From the NCBI GenBank assembly GCA_900544075.1, contig UQTJ01000038.1, positions 1-28,597 on the forward strand: DNA of 28,597 nucleotides. The letters are read 5' to 3'. This document shows, one piece after another, positions 15,013 to 23,139 of this stretch. The stretch comes from an uncultured Bacteroides sp. (GTDB lineage Bacteria > Bacteroidota > Bacteroidia > Bacteroidales > Bacteroidaceae). Position 1 is the stretch's first letter; each line of letters starts with the position of its first letter. The position numbers were made by a program, and so were the translations under genes. Below the pieces are notes generated by a model. That model was not told the origin of the DNA. It saw nothing but the letters and a program-made list of their open reading frames with translations, and made no database searches.

Positions 15013-15111
15013 TTTAAGTTTTTGAGTTTCTAAGTTCTTGAGTTTAGTCTGAAGTTTCGCAAACCGATTACTTGCAACAAACTTACAAACTTAAAAACTA
15101 ACAAACTCAAT
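15013..15111. repeat. 8-bp periodic inverted arrays between rpsI and rpsB
   Basis: On the left, four 8-mers in register end in AGTT: TTTAAGTT, TTTGAGTT, TCTAAGTT, CTTGAGTT (15013-15044). On the right four begin with AACT: AACTTACA, AACTTAAA, AACTAACA, AACTCAAT (15080-15111). The arrays face each other and can pair imperfectly around a loop of about 35 bases. They resemble the 7-bp array after rpsB in layout but have a different unit and period. Confidence 0.7.
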
Positions 15112-15114
15112 CGC

Positions 15115-15501
15115 TTAACGTTTACTGAACTGGAATCTTCTACGTGCTTTAGGACGTCCTGGTTTCTTACGTTCAACAGAACGAGAATCACGAGTCATGA
15201 AGCCTTCTGCACGAAGAGCCTTCTTGTCGTCTGCATTGATTTTAACAAGTGCACGAGCGATAGCCAAGCGCAAAGCCTGTGACTGTCCTGTGAAACCACC
15301 ACCGCACAAGTTAACTTTAATATCATATTTTTCAGCCACCTGAAGAAGGTTAAGAGGCTGTTTAACTACATACTGCAGAATAGTTGATGGAAAGTACTCT
15401 GCAAGGTCTCTCTTGTTAATAGTAATCTTTCCTGTACCTTCGCTAACGAAAACGCGAGCTACTGCGCTTTTACGTCTGCCTAATGCATTTACTACTTCCA
15501 T
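15115..15501 (-). CDS. rpsI: 30S ribosomal protein S9
   Basis: This encodes 128 aa, the standard S9 length. MEVVNALGRRKSAVARVFV at the start and the C-terminal RKKPGRPKARRRFQFSKR are diagnostic. The tail reaches the P-site tRNA anticodon stem-loop in the ribosome, and the final Lys-Arg is retained. It begins six bases after rplM, with which it is translated as a pair, as in nearly all bacteria. Confidence 0.98.
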   Translation of the reverse strand: MEVVNALGRRKSAVARVFVSEGTGKITINKRDLAEYFPSTILQYVVKQPLNLLQVAEKYDIKVNLCGGGFTGQSQALRLAIARALVKINADDKKALRAEGFMTRDSRSVERKKPGRPKARRRFQFSKR

Positions 15502-15507
15502 TCTTTA

Positions 15508-15969
15508 TTATTTAAGTGTGTTAATATCAATAACTTTCGGAGTCTGAGCTTCGTGTTTGTGTTCAGAACCTTCATAAACATACAAGTTGCCAAGCAATTT
15601 AGCTCCCAGACGATTCTTAGGAAGCATACCTTTAACAACTTTCTTCATCAATTTTTCAGCGCCGTTTGGTTTAGCCATCAAGCGAGCAGGAGTGATTTCG
15701 CGCTGACCACCAGGATAACCTGTGTAGCTCAAATACACTTTGTCATTCCACTTATTACCTGTAAATTTAACTTTGTCTGCATTGATGATAATAACGTTAT
15801 CACCGCAGTCTACGTGAGGAGTAAAGTTTGGTTTGTACTTTCCTCTCAACAGTTTCGCAACTTTAGCACCGAGACGGCCAACAACCTGATCGGTAGCATC
15901 TACTACAACCCATTCTTTAGTTGCAGTTTCCTTGTTTGCAGAAATGGTCTTGTAACTTAAAGTATCCAC
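15508..15969 (-). CDS. rplM: 50S ribosomal protein L13
   Basis: This encodes 153 aa from a GTG start (15969-15967); the downstream residues DTLSYKTISANKETATKEWVVVDA form the conserved N-terminus, so the rare start is well supported. Further L13 motifs are GRLGAKVAKLLRGKYKPNFTPHVDCGD, YPGGQRE and VKGMLPKNRLGAKLL. L13 is an early-assembly protein of the large subunit. It heads the rplM-rpsI-rpsB-tsf cluster, with a strong promoter and a leader of roughly 120 bases. Confidence 0.97.
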   Translation of the reverse strand: MDTLSYKTISANKETATKEWVVVDATDQVVGRLGAKVAKLLRGKYKPNFTPHVDCGDNVIIINADKVKFTGNKWNDKVYLSYTGYPGGQREITPARLMAKPNGAEKLMKKVVKGMLPKNRLGAKLLGNLYVYEGSEHKHEAQTPKVIDINTLK

Positions 15970-16094
15970 TCTTAAATCTTTTTTAAAATGTTAACTACTA
16001 AAAAACAATTTCCTCACACTCCATCCGTCCCGGACAAAGATGAATAAAGTGCTCAGAATCTTAATTTTATCACTATTTGATAATAATCGGCTTG

Positions 16095-16125
16095 CAAAGG
16101 TACAACTTTTCCCGAAATAGACAAA
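16095..16125 (-). promoter_or_regulatory. Strong Bacteroidota-type promoter for rplM-rpsI
   Basis: On the minus strand TTTG (16125-16122), exactly 19 bases, then TACCTTTG (16102-16095) match both boxes of the primary sigma factor consensus. Transcription should begin near 16088, giving a leader of about 119 bases before the GTG start. The leader contains small potential stems (TTATC/GATAA; GTCC/GGAC) but I cannot assign a known ribosomal leader family. Confidence 0.8.
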
Positions 16126-16171
16126 GTTTTTCAGCTTTTTTCTGATATAATTAGTTGATACTATGTAAAAA

Positions 16172-16204
16172 AAGGACAGCCGCCAACACTTGACAACTGT
16201 CCTT
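16172..16204 (-). terminator. Terminator of the small secreted-protein gene
   Basis: AAGGACAG (16172-16179) pairs with CTGTCCTT (16197-16204). On the minus strand the stem is followed by a run of T from the AAAAAAA at 16167-16173. It lies just after the stop of the gene at 16227-16712. Confidence 0.75.
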
Positions 16205-16226
16205 ATATATACAATACAATATAAAA

Positions 16227-16712
16227 CTACCTGATAATATTTTCCGGATATTCGTCCGGCATTTCCACTTTCTTCCAAGTTTCGTAACACCAGGAATCTA
16301 TTTTGTTTCCATTAATATCTTCCTTTAGAAAATATTTCACCACCATTATCCCTTCATCCATCATTTCGAATTGCATAAGATTCTTTTTACCATTCAGCTG
16401 TGGAAGATGCAGATTCCTTTCAACAATCTCCGTATAAGAATTCTCAGAAGTCATCTCATACCTACCCTCACCTATAATAATAGCCCCATGAGGCATCATT
16501 ACCATATTGGTAAAACGACCGTCATCAGAAAGAATTTTCAGTGAATTACTTGTTTTGAGTTCACCGGCCACTGTTGGTGAATTTGAACGATAGAAACACA
16601 TTTGCCAGATACCGTTAAGGCTAACAGGAACTTTTTCGGTTTTCTGCGCCAAAGCACTACCAGATGCAACCAGCATCATCAATGCCATAAGAATAAAATT
16701 GCGCATTTTCAT
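16227..16712 (-). CDS. Small secreted protein, DUF4488-like
   Basis: This encodes 161 aa with a clean signal peptide (MKMRNFILMALMMLVASGSALAQ, cleavage near ALAQ). The mature part of about 138 aa has GIWQMCF near its start, then alternating short strands with a final WCYETWKKVEMP. GxW near the N-terminus followed by repeated strands suggests a lipocalin-like beta-barrel, consistent with the Bacteroidales DUF4488 type; that assignment is from memory of the pattern and not certain. It is a single gene with its own terminator. A TATATTTG -7 box at 16755-16748 lies 36 bases before the start. Ligand and role are unknown. Confidence 0.7.
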   Translation of the reverse strand: MKMRNFILMALMMLVASGSALAQKTEKVPVSLNGIWQMCFYRSNSPTVAGELKTSNSLKILSDDGRFTNMVMMPHGAIIIGEGRYEMTSENSYTEIVERNLHLPQLNGKKNLMQFEMMDEGIMVVKYFLKEDINGNKIDSWCYETWKKVEMPDEYPENIIR

Positions 16713-16873
16713 AACACTATATATTTAAGTTTATTAATAGGTTTCTACAAATATATAAAAATAAATATTAGAAAAAAAACACAGAAGTCTACTTTTTTGT
16801 TTAAAGTCAAAAATTTAATACATATTACAAAAAACGAATAACCGGACTATCCCAATTTATTATTATTGAAAAA

Positions 16874-16924
16874 CAAAAAATGGCCTTATCAAATCCACAC
16901 CAGTGGAATGATAAAGCCATTTTC
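16874..16924 (-). terminator. Terminator after asnS
   Basis: TGGC and TTATCA (16881-16891) pair with TGATAA and GCCA (16908-16919), with an upper stem TCCAC/GTGG around a 4-base loop. On the minus strand it is followed by a long T-run. It ends the purB-rluB-asnS unit. Confidence 0.8.
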
Positions 16925-16954
16925 TATCCTTTTTTGATTATCTAACTTATAAGA

Positions 16955-18361
16955 TTAGAATTCAGCATTTCTCGGAGTACGAGGGAAAGGAATCACATCA
17001 CGGATATTAGACATACCGGTAACGAACAGCAACAAACGTTCAAAACCAAGTCCGAATCCAGAGTGAGGACATGTTCCGTACTTACGAGTATCAAGATACC
17101 ACCACATATCCTTCATCGGAATACCCAATTCCTGAATACGGGTAAGCAACTTATCATAATCAGCCTCACGTTCAGATCCACCGATAATTTCACCAATCTT
17201 AGGGAACAAAACATCCATTGCACGTACTGTCTTGCCATCCTCGTTCTGCTTCATATAGAAAGCTTTGATTTCCTTAGGATAGTCTGTCAGAATAACCGGT
17301 TTCTTGAAATGTCCCTCTACCAGGAAACGTTCGTGTTCTGAAGCCAGGTCAGCTCCCCAGAATACAGGGAACTCAAACTTATGTCCTTTAGCAACCGCGT
17401 CTTCAAGAATCTTGATACCTTCTGTATAAGGCAAACGTACGAAGCTATCTTTAAGTACACTCTGCAAACGTTCAATCAATCCCTTATCGAACATGTCGTT
17501 CAAGAATTTCACGTCATCGTAGCAGTTATCCAAAGCCCACTGCACACAATACTTGATGAATTCCTCAGCCAAATCCATATTGTCATAGATATCATTGAAT
17601 GCCACTTCCGGTTCAATCATCCAGAACTCAGCCAGATGGCGAGGAGTATTTGAATTTTCAGCACGGAAAGTAGGACCGAAAGTATAGATTGCACCAAGTG
17701 ATGTTGCAGCCAACTCTCCTTCCAACTGGCCAGATACTGTCAAGCTTGCCTGCTTACCGAAGAAATCATTATCATATACGATAGAACCATTTTCATCCTT
17801 CTTCAAATCATACAGATTCATTGTAGTAACCTGGAACATCTGTCCGGCACCTTCGCAGTCAGAAGCTGTTATGATAGGAGTATGAAAATAGAAGAAACCA
17901 CGGTCATGGAAGAACTTATGTATTGCTATAGCCATGTTATGACGAATGCGGAACACAGCACCGAAAGTATTTGTACGTGGACGCAAATGTGCAATTTCGC
18001 GAAGGAACTCCATGGAGTGACCTTTCTTCTGAAGCGGATAAGTATTGTCACATACTCCCAACACCTCAATTTCGCGAGCCTGAATTTCGGCAGCCTGTCC
18101 TGCACCTACAGATTCCACCAATTCACCGTTTACGCTGATACATGCACCGGTAGTGATCTGTTTCAGCATTTCTTCGTCGAAGTTGGCCAAATCAACAACC
18201 ACCTGCACATTATTTATAGTAGAACCGTCATTCAAGGCGATAAAGTTTACCTGTTTGCTACCGCGGCGGGTACGAACCCAACCCTTAACATTGACCATGC
18301 TTCCGAAATCGCGTGATTTCAGCACGTCAACAATCTTTGTTCTACGAATCATTTCCATCAT
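16955..18361 (-). CDS. asnS: Asparaginyl-tRNA synthetase
   Basis: This encodes 468 aa, the usual AsnRS length. The N-terminal OB-fold anticodon-binding domain includes VKGWVRTRRGSKQVNFIALNDGS. The class II catalytic core has motif 2 (TFRAENSNTPRHLAEFWMIEPE) and motif 3 (GFGLGFERLLLFVTG). It charges tRNA-Asn, whose gene is at the start of this window. Start codons at 18361, 18358 and 18352 are all possible; the conserved part begins at IRRTKIVDVL. It begins 13 bases after rluB and is the last gene of the unit. Confidence 0.96.
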   Translation of the reverse strand: MMEMIRRTKIVDVLKSRDFGSMVNVKGWVRTRRGSKQVNFIALNDGSTINNVQVVVDLANFDEEMLKQITTGACISVNGELVESVGAGQAAEIQAREIEVLGVCDNTYPLQKKGHSMEFLREIAHLRPRTNTFGAVFRIRHNMAIAIHKFFHDRGFFYFHTPIITASDCEGAGQMFQVTTMNLYDLKKDENGSIVYDNDFFGKQASLTVSGQLEGELAATSLGAIYTFGPTFRAENSNTPRHLAEFWMIEPEVAFNDIYDNMDLAEEFIKYCVQWALDNCYDDVKFLNDMFDKGLIERLQSVLKDSFVRLPYTEGIKILEDAVAKGHKFEFPVFWGADLASEHERFLVEGHFKKPVILTDYPKEIKAFYMKQNEDGKTVRAMDVLFPKIGEIIGGSEREADYDKLLTRIQELGIPMKDMWWYLDTRKYGTCPHSGFGLGFERLLLFVTGMSNIRDVIPFPRTPRNAEF

Positions 18362-18374
18362 TTAATAATTTAAA

Positions 18375-19664
18375 TTATTCAAAAGACCCCATACGGAGCA
18401 TATTTACCTCGTTTTCAGTCAGGAATCTCCAGTCGCCACGACGCAATCCCTTCTTGGTAAGTCCGGCAAAATAAACTCTGTCAAGTTTAATCACCTTATA
18501 CCCCAAGTGTTCGAAAATACGACGTACGATACGGTTCTTTCCTGAGTGTATTTCTATTCCAACCTGTGATTTATCTGTATCAGAAGCATAGCTTACGGCA
18601 TCGGCATGAATTTCACCATCTTCCAGAGTTATGCCCTGTACAATCTGATCAAGGTCAGCCTTAGTAACATTCTTATCACAATACACGTGATAGATTTTCT
18701 TCTTCAGATACTTAGGATGAGTAAGTTTTGAAGCCATCTCACCGTCATTAGTAAGCAGAAGAACACCTGTAGTATTACGGTCAAGTCTTCCAACCGGATA
18801 GATACGTTCCTTACATGCATTCTTCACATAATCCATCACTGTCTTACGTTCCTGAGGATCATCTGCTGTAGTTACGCAATCTTTAGGCTTATTGAGCAGC
18901 AGATACACCTTTCTTTCGATGTTTACAGGCTGGTCATGGAATTTAACCTCATCATTGCGATGTACCTTAGTACCAAGTTCAGTTACCACTACCCCATTTA
19001 CAGAAACCACACCTGCAGTAATAAATTCATCAGCCTCACGACGTGAACAGATTCCGGCATTAGCCAGATACTTGTTCAAGCGGATTGGCTCATTAGGGTC
19101 AGTAAGCACATCCTTGTACTCTATCTGCTTCTTCATGCTATATTTAGCATTCGGATTGTAGTCGTTTGTACGCTGTCGGAATCCACCCTGACGGTTGTTA
19201 CCGTATCCGCCACCCTGCTGACGATATCCGCCCTGCTGTCCCTGACGAGGACGGAACGAGCGCTGTTCGCCACCATCATTATTATTATTGAATCTTGGAG
19301 TAAACGGACGCTGCTGACGGTCGCCACCGTTATTGTTGAAGCGTGGAGCACCATACGAACGTTCACCGCCTTCATTGTTTCCATAAGGGCGATTACCATA
19401 CGGACGCTGCTGACGGCCATAGTTATTATTGTTCCCATAACCACCACGCTGCTGACGGTCGCCACCATTATTATTGAATCGAGGATTGAACGAAGAACGG
19501 TTCTGACGCTGTTCGCCACCATCAAAACCATTATTCGGACGACGTCCATAATTACCTCCCTCATAACGATTGTTTCTGTTATAACCTTCTCTGTTGTTGT
19601 AAGATTTTCTACCATCGCGGCCAGACTGGTTCTCACCATTTTGTCTGAATTCTCTTTCTGCCAT
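18375..19664 (-). CDS. rluB: Ribosomal large-subunit pseudouridine synthase, RsuA/RluB family, with long disordered N-terminus
   Basis: This encodes 429 aa. The C-terminal 240 residues are an ordinary RsuA-family enzyme: an S4 RNA-binding domain starts at Ile194 (IRLNKYLANAGICSRREAD), and the catalytic Asp295 is in PVGRLDRNTTGVLLLTNDG. A final KNRIVRRIFEHLGY and LDRVYFAGL complete the fold. The likely target is 23S rRNA, with RluB the best-fitting member. The first 175 or so residues are low-complexity Asn, Gly, Arg and Gln with repeated RFNNNGGDRQQR-like units, and should be unstructured; they could bind RNA or drive condensation. It lies between purB (72 bases upstream) and asnS. Confidence 0.9.
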   Translation of the reverse strand: MAEREFRQNGENQSGRDGRKSYNNREGYNRNNRYEGGNYGRRPNNGFDGGEQRQNRSSFNPRFNNNGGDRQQRGGYGNNNNYGRQQRPYGNRPYGNNEGGERSYGAPRFNNNGGDRQQRPFTPRFNNNNDGGEQRSFRPRQGQQGGYRQQGGGYGNNRQGGFRQRTNDYNPNAKYSMKKQIEYKDVLTDPNEPIRLNKYLANAGICSRREADEFITAGVVSVNGVVVTELGTKVHRNDEVKFHDQPVNIERKVYLLLNKPKDCVTTADDPQERKTVMDYVKNACKERIYPVGRLDRNTTGVLLLTNDGEMASKLTHPKYLKKKIYHVYCDKNVTKADLDQIVQGITLEDGEIHADAVSYASDTDKSQVGIEIHSGKNRIVRRIFEHLGYKVIKLDRVYFAGLTKKGLRRGDWRFLTENEVNMLRMGSFE

Positions 19665-19736
19665 AATAAAAATAAAATCAAAAAATTAATACTTTACCCT
19701 CTCGGGCTAAAAATGTCTCTATATAATAATGTAAAA

Positions 19737-21086
19737 TTAAATACCAGTATAATTATGTGGAGTTATAACGCGAAGTTCTTTCTTGATATCCTCGCTCACT
19801 TCCAATGTTTCAATAAAGTCTTTGATTGAAGCTTCATTGATAGCCTGATTTGTACGAGTCAGAGCCTTCAAAGCCTCATACGGATTAGGATAAGCCTCAC
19901 GGCGAAGAATAGTCTGAATAGCCTCAGCCACCACACTCCAGCAGTTATCCAAATCTTCATAAATCTTATGTTCGTTCAGCAACAGTTTGCCAAGTCCCTT
20001 AAGCGAACTCTGGATAGCAATGATAGTATGTCCGAAAGGAACACCTATATTACGCAACACTGTAGAGTCTGTCAAGTCGCGCTGCAATCTTGATACAGGA
20101 AGTTTTGACGACAAGTGCTCGAATATAGCATTAGCCACACCCAAGTTACCTTCAGCATTCTCGAAGTCTATCGGATTAACCTTGTGAGGCATTGCGCTTG
20201 AGCCTACTTCTCCGGCTTTGATTTTCTGCTTGAAATACTCCATTGAGATATACTGCCAGAAGTCACGGTTCATATCAATCATTATAGTATTGATACGCTT
20301 CATAGCATCAAATATAGCACCTAAGTTATCGTAGTTAGAAATCTGAGTTGTATATTCCTCACGTTCAAGTCCCAATTTTTCTGATACAAATTTGTTACCG
20401 AAAGCTTTCCAGTCAAATTCAGGATATGCTACATGATGCGCATTGTAATTACCTGTAGCACCACCGAACTTAGCAGTAATAGCGCAAGCTTTCAGAATGT
20501 CCAGCTGACGGCGCAATCTATATACGAACACCATAATTTCCTTGCCAAGTCTTGTAGGCGAAGCAGGCTGTCCGTGAGTTTTTGCCAGCATAGGAATATC
20601 TTTCCATTCCTCAGCATAAGCAGCAAGTTGGTCGATAAGTTTCTGTATCTGCGGATAATACTCTTTCTCTAAAGCATCCTTTATTGACAAAGGTACAGAA
20701 GTATTGTTTATATCCTGTGAAGTAAGTCCGAAATGAATAAACTCCTTATATTTTTCCAATCCGCCAAGTTTATCAAACTGTTCTTTAATGAAATATTCAA
20801 CAGCCTTAACGTCATGGTTAGTTACACTTTCAATTTCCTTAATACGCTGAGCATCAGCTTCTGAAAAATTACGGTAAATATCACGCAAAGATTCAAAACG
20901 CGACTGGTCGAAACATTTCAACTGTGGCAAAGGTAGTTCGCACAAAGTAATAAAATACTCGATTTCCACCTGTACACGATACTTAATCAGCGCGTACTCA
21001 GAAAAATATTCAGCCAAAGCTCCCGCCTTGGATCTATATCTGCCGTCAATAGGAGAAACAGCAGTGAGTAAGTCAAGCTCCAACAT
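19737..21086 (-). CDS. purB: Adenylosuccinate lyase
   Basis: This encodes 449 aa of the fumarase/aspartase superfamily. The signature loop GSSAMPHKVNPIDFENAEGN carries the catalytic Ser, and KTHGQPASPTRLGKE holds the conserved His. The N-terminus (LTAVSPIDGRYR) places it with the E. coli-type PurB of about 456 aa. It acts twice in purine synthesis, releasing fumarate from SAICAR and from adenylosuccinate. It heads the purB-rluB-asnS unit; TACTTTTG (21135-21128, minus strand) is a likely -7 box. Confidence 0.96.
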   Translation of the reverse strand: MLELDLLTAVSPIDGRYRSKAGALAEYFSEYALIKYRVQVEIEYFITLCELPLPQLKCFDQSRFESLRDIYRNFSEADAQRIKEIESVTNHDVKAVEYFIKEQFDKLGGLEKYKEFIHFGLTSQDINNTSVPLSIKDALEKEYYPQIQKLIDQLAAYAEEWKDIPMLAKTHGQPASPTRLGKEIMVFVYRLRRQLDILKACAITAKFGGATGNYNAHHVAYPEFDWKAFGNKFVSEKLGLEREEYTTQISNYDNLGAIFDAMKRINTIMIDMNRDFWQYISMEYFKQKIKAGEVGSSAMPHKVNPIDFENAEGNLGVANAIFEHLSSKLPVSRLQRDLTDSTVLRNIGVPFGHTIIAIQSSLKGLGKLLLNEHKIYEDLDNCWSVVAEAIQTILRREAYPNPYEALKALTRTNQAINEASIKDFIETLEVSEDIKKELRVITPHNYTGI

Positions 21087-21127
21087 TGTTATTCAGTTTT
21101 TCTAAATTAATGATCATTAAAACTGTG

Positions 21128-21218
21128 CAAAAGTAATGCTTTTTCCCGACTTAACCACCCTAATAATAAAAAGTTTAGTAATTATTACACAAAACTACAG
21201 AAATAAAGCGTAACTTTG
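21128..21218. promoter_or_regulatory. Divergent -7 elements for purB and the DUF4250 gene
   Basis: On the minus strand TACTTTTG (21135-21128) lies 41 bases before the purB ATG. On the plus strand TAACTTTG (21211-21218) lies 32 bases before the ATG at 21251. Both match TAnnTTTG. Neither has a well-spaced -33 TTG. Confidence 0.5.
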
Positions 21219-21250
21219 CAGCCGAAAAAAAATAAAGACAAATAAAGAAT

Positions 21251-21427
21251 ATGGAACTACCAAAAGATCCGATGATGCTATTCAGCCTCATCAATATGAA
21301 ATTAAGGGACTTCTACCCTTCTTTAGATTCGCTCTGCAAGGATTTAGACCTTAACAAGGAAGAAATAATATCACGTCTGAAAGACGCCGGTTTTGAATAT
21401 AACGAAGAGCTGAACAAGTTCTGGTGA
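21251..21427 (+). CDS. Small DUF4250-type protein
   Basis: This encodes 58 aa: MELPKDPMMLFSLINMKLRD, then FYPSLDSLCKDLDLNKEEI and a C-terminal DAGFEYNEELNKFW. The pattern (LPxDPxMLxSxxNxxLRD, then DLxxxRxxL..GYxYxxxxNxF) matches the small conserved DUF4250 family of unknown function. It is probably an all-helical cytoplasmic protein. It has a -7 box 32 bases upstream and a terminator 18 bases after its stop, so it is a complete single-gene transcript. Confidence 0.85.
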   Translation: MELPKDPMMLFSLINMKLRDFYPSLDSLCKDLDLNKEEIISRLKDAGFEYNEELNKFW

Positions 21428-21444
21428 TACACATCATCTCAAAA

Positions 21445-21489
21445 GGTCTATAAGTCATAGTTTTATATAATCACTATAACTTATAGACC
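21445..21489. terminator. Bidirectional terminator, DUF4250 gene and 487-aa gene
   Basis: GGTCTATAAGT (21445-21455) pairs perfectly with ACTTATAGACC (21479-21489), with a possible inner stem ATAGT/ACTAT. A-runs on both outer flanks supply T-runs for each direction. It separates two convergent genes. Confidence 0.8.
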
Positions 21490-21497
21490 TACAAAAA

Positions 21498-22961
21498 CTA
21501 ATCTTTCAATAATCTTTTTAACTTCTGATACCTTTCATGGATATCAAAACTATATTCATGCAACAAAGGCTCTTTATCACCTTTTATTTCTTTGACAACC
21601 GCTTTAAAGTTTCCGCAACACATTTCATCTACCAATCCTGTATCGTATAGTTTTTTAAGTTCAGGCAAAAGTTCTACTGCTTTCAGATTCATCAAATCAC
21701 CTGTCATCAGTCCTATAAGCGTCCCGTCACAGCATTCACATTTCTCCAGTCTGCCATCATAGAACATAAGCAGTTCGCGGAACCATTCTATAACTTCATC
21801 ACGACGCTCTGGTTCTTTCAATGCAATCGTGACAACCGTTTCAGTAACTCTGATTCTTGCATAAGGATACAGTCCTGGCATTTTCATGTACGCCATAAAA
21901 TCATCCGGACGGTTCTTGCCAATCATATAAAGGGTTGAAACATACACATCACTCAAAGAGTCACCGAAATGATAATCATAATAATCTGCATTCTGACATA
22001 AAGTAAGCAAAACAGTAGGAAGCGAAGCCTCATCACCCAACTCACCCAACAACAGCATGCAATGCAGTATCACAGATTTATATTCTCCATTCCATCGTTC
22101 CTCACTAATGCCACCATAAGTCTGTCCGGTCTCATACAACACAATATTCTCCAGATCATCACGAAGCTCATCATGCGGCAATGCCAATATTCTACTCAAA
22201 TCATCGTCCGTAAGATAGACACTCTTTTCCGGACTATACAACATTTCAGCCAGCCATTTATGCTTCACATTCAATTCTGCCGGATATTCAGGATGAACAA
22301 AACTATAAACCTCTTCAGGCAATTCAGAACGTTTCTTCATTTTCTCCAAAGCAGACATCATATTATCCATAAAAGACAAATCAATATATTCACTTCCCGG
22401 TTTTGCTTCTTTCATCCCCGGCAAAAGATAGAAGAAGTCATCCCCTACAGCCTTCTTTAACACCGGAGCATATTTCGACAACTCGATACGGTCGTTAGCA
22501 CACAGAAAATACTTTCCATTCCTACCGAAATCATACTCAATCAGAGGTACCTCGTCCGTATCTTCCTCCAATATATATTGCGTAAGTTTGAAAGACTCAT
22601 CTGGTTGTATTCCTCCTTCTTCAGCAAAAGCTACAGCACCATATACCAAGTTATGTACCTCTTCATATGACACTTTCATCATTCGCGACTTTATATCATT
22701 CAATATTTCCTCATACTTAAATTTATCAATACTGAAATGAAAGAAACTATCCTTTACTCCAAAACAATATGTATCTACAACATAAAATCCCAAGGTATAT
22801 GTACCCTGTGGATGAATTCTTGTCACCATTATCATAGCCTCACCCACATCTTTCCAATCGTTCGACATATAACAATCTCCTATTGGCAGACTACGAACTT
22901 TGTAGCGTATATACTCACGTGGAGTCATTTTCTTCTGGTTTTGTCCCTTCTTATATACCAT
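21498..22961 (-). CDS. Protein of unknown function, HEAT-like (DUF1186-like) C-terminal region
   Basis: This encodes a 487-aa soluble protein without signal peptide. Residues 1-130 (MTPREYIRYKVRSLPIGDCY start) form an alpha/beta region I do not recognise. From about 250 onward short helical pairs appear (HCMLLLGELGDEASLPTVLLTL, YARIRVTETVVTIAL, NLKAVELLPELKKLYDTGLVDE), which resemble HEAT repeats and the DUF1186 family; YDYHFGDSLSDV is also reminiscent of that family. Cysteines cluster as CECC (408-411) and CC (448-449), a possible metal site. It lies alone between the DUF4250 terminator and the susD terminator. The promoter is not clear. Function unknown. Confidence 0.7.
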   Translation of the reverse strand: MVYKKGQNQKKMTPREYIRYKVRSLPIGDCYMSNDWKDVGEAMIMVTRIHPQGTYTLGFYVVDTYCFGVKDSFFHFSIDKFKYEEILNDIKSRMMKVSYEEVHNLVYGAVAFAEEGGIQPDESFKLTQYILEEDTDEVPLIEYDFGRNGKYFLCANDRIELSKYAPVLKKAVGDDFFYLLPGMKEAKPGSEYIDLSFMDNMMSALEKMKKRSELPEEVYSFVHPEYPAELNVKHKWLAEMLYSPEKSVYLTDDDLSRILALPHDELRDDLENIVLYETGQTYGGISEERWNGEYKSVILHCMLLLGELGDEASLPTVLLTLCQNADYYDYHFGDSLSDVYVSTLYMIGKNRPDDFMAYMKMPGLYPYARIRVTETVVTIALKEPERRDEVIEWFRELLMFYDGRLEKCECCDGTLIGLMTGDLMNLKAVELLPELKKLYDTGLVDEMCCGNFKAVVKEIKGDKEPLLHEYSFDIHERYQKLKRLLKD

Positions 22962-23064
22962 ATGTTTATTCCTTTAATTATATAGGTGACTAAATCTGTA
23001 CAAGATTACACATTTTATAAATACCAAACAAGAGTTTTAAAAAGGAAACACACACTATATTAGC

Positions 23065-23111
23065 AAAAAACCTGTGGAACAAGAAAAGTACAATTCTTCT
23101 CATCCCGCAGG
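23065..23111 (-). terminator. Terminator after susD
   Basis: On the minus strand CCTGCGGGATGAGAAGAA pairs imperfectly with the complement of CCTGTGGAACAAGAA, and TTTTTT follows (from AAAAAA at 23065-23070). It lies 29 bases after the susD stop and marks the end of the susC-susD transcript. Confidence 0.7.
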
Positions 23112-23139
23112 CATTCATAAATATTTATTTCACAAAAAA

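Noticed and set aside
15991..16290. A 99-codon open frame on the minus strand upstream of rplM
   Set aside because: It runs across a terminator and the strong rplM promoter and its residues look non-protein-like; it also overlaps the end of the secreted-protein gene in another frame.
19690..19712. Small CCC-GAGA-GGG stem between purB and rluB as an attenuator
   Set aside because: Only three GC pairs plus a few AT pairs, with the T-run about ten bases away; too weak to support.
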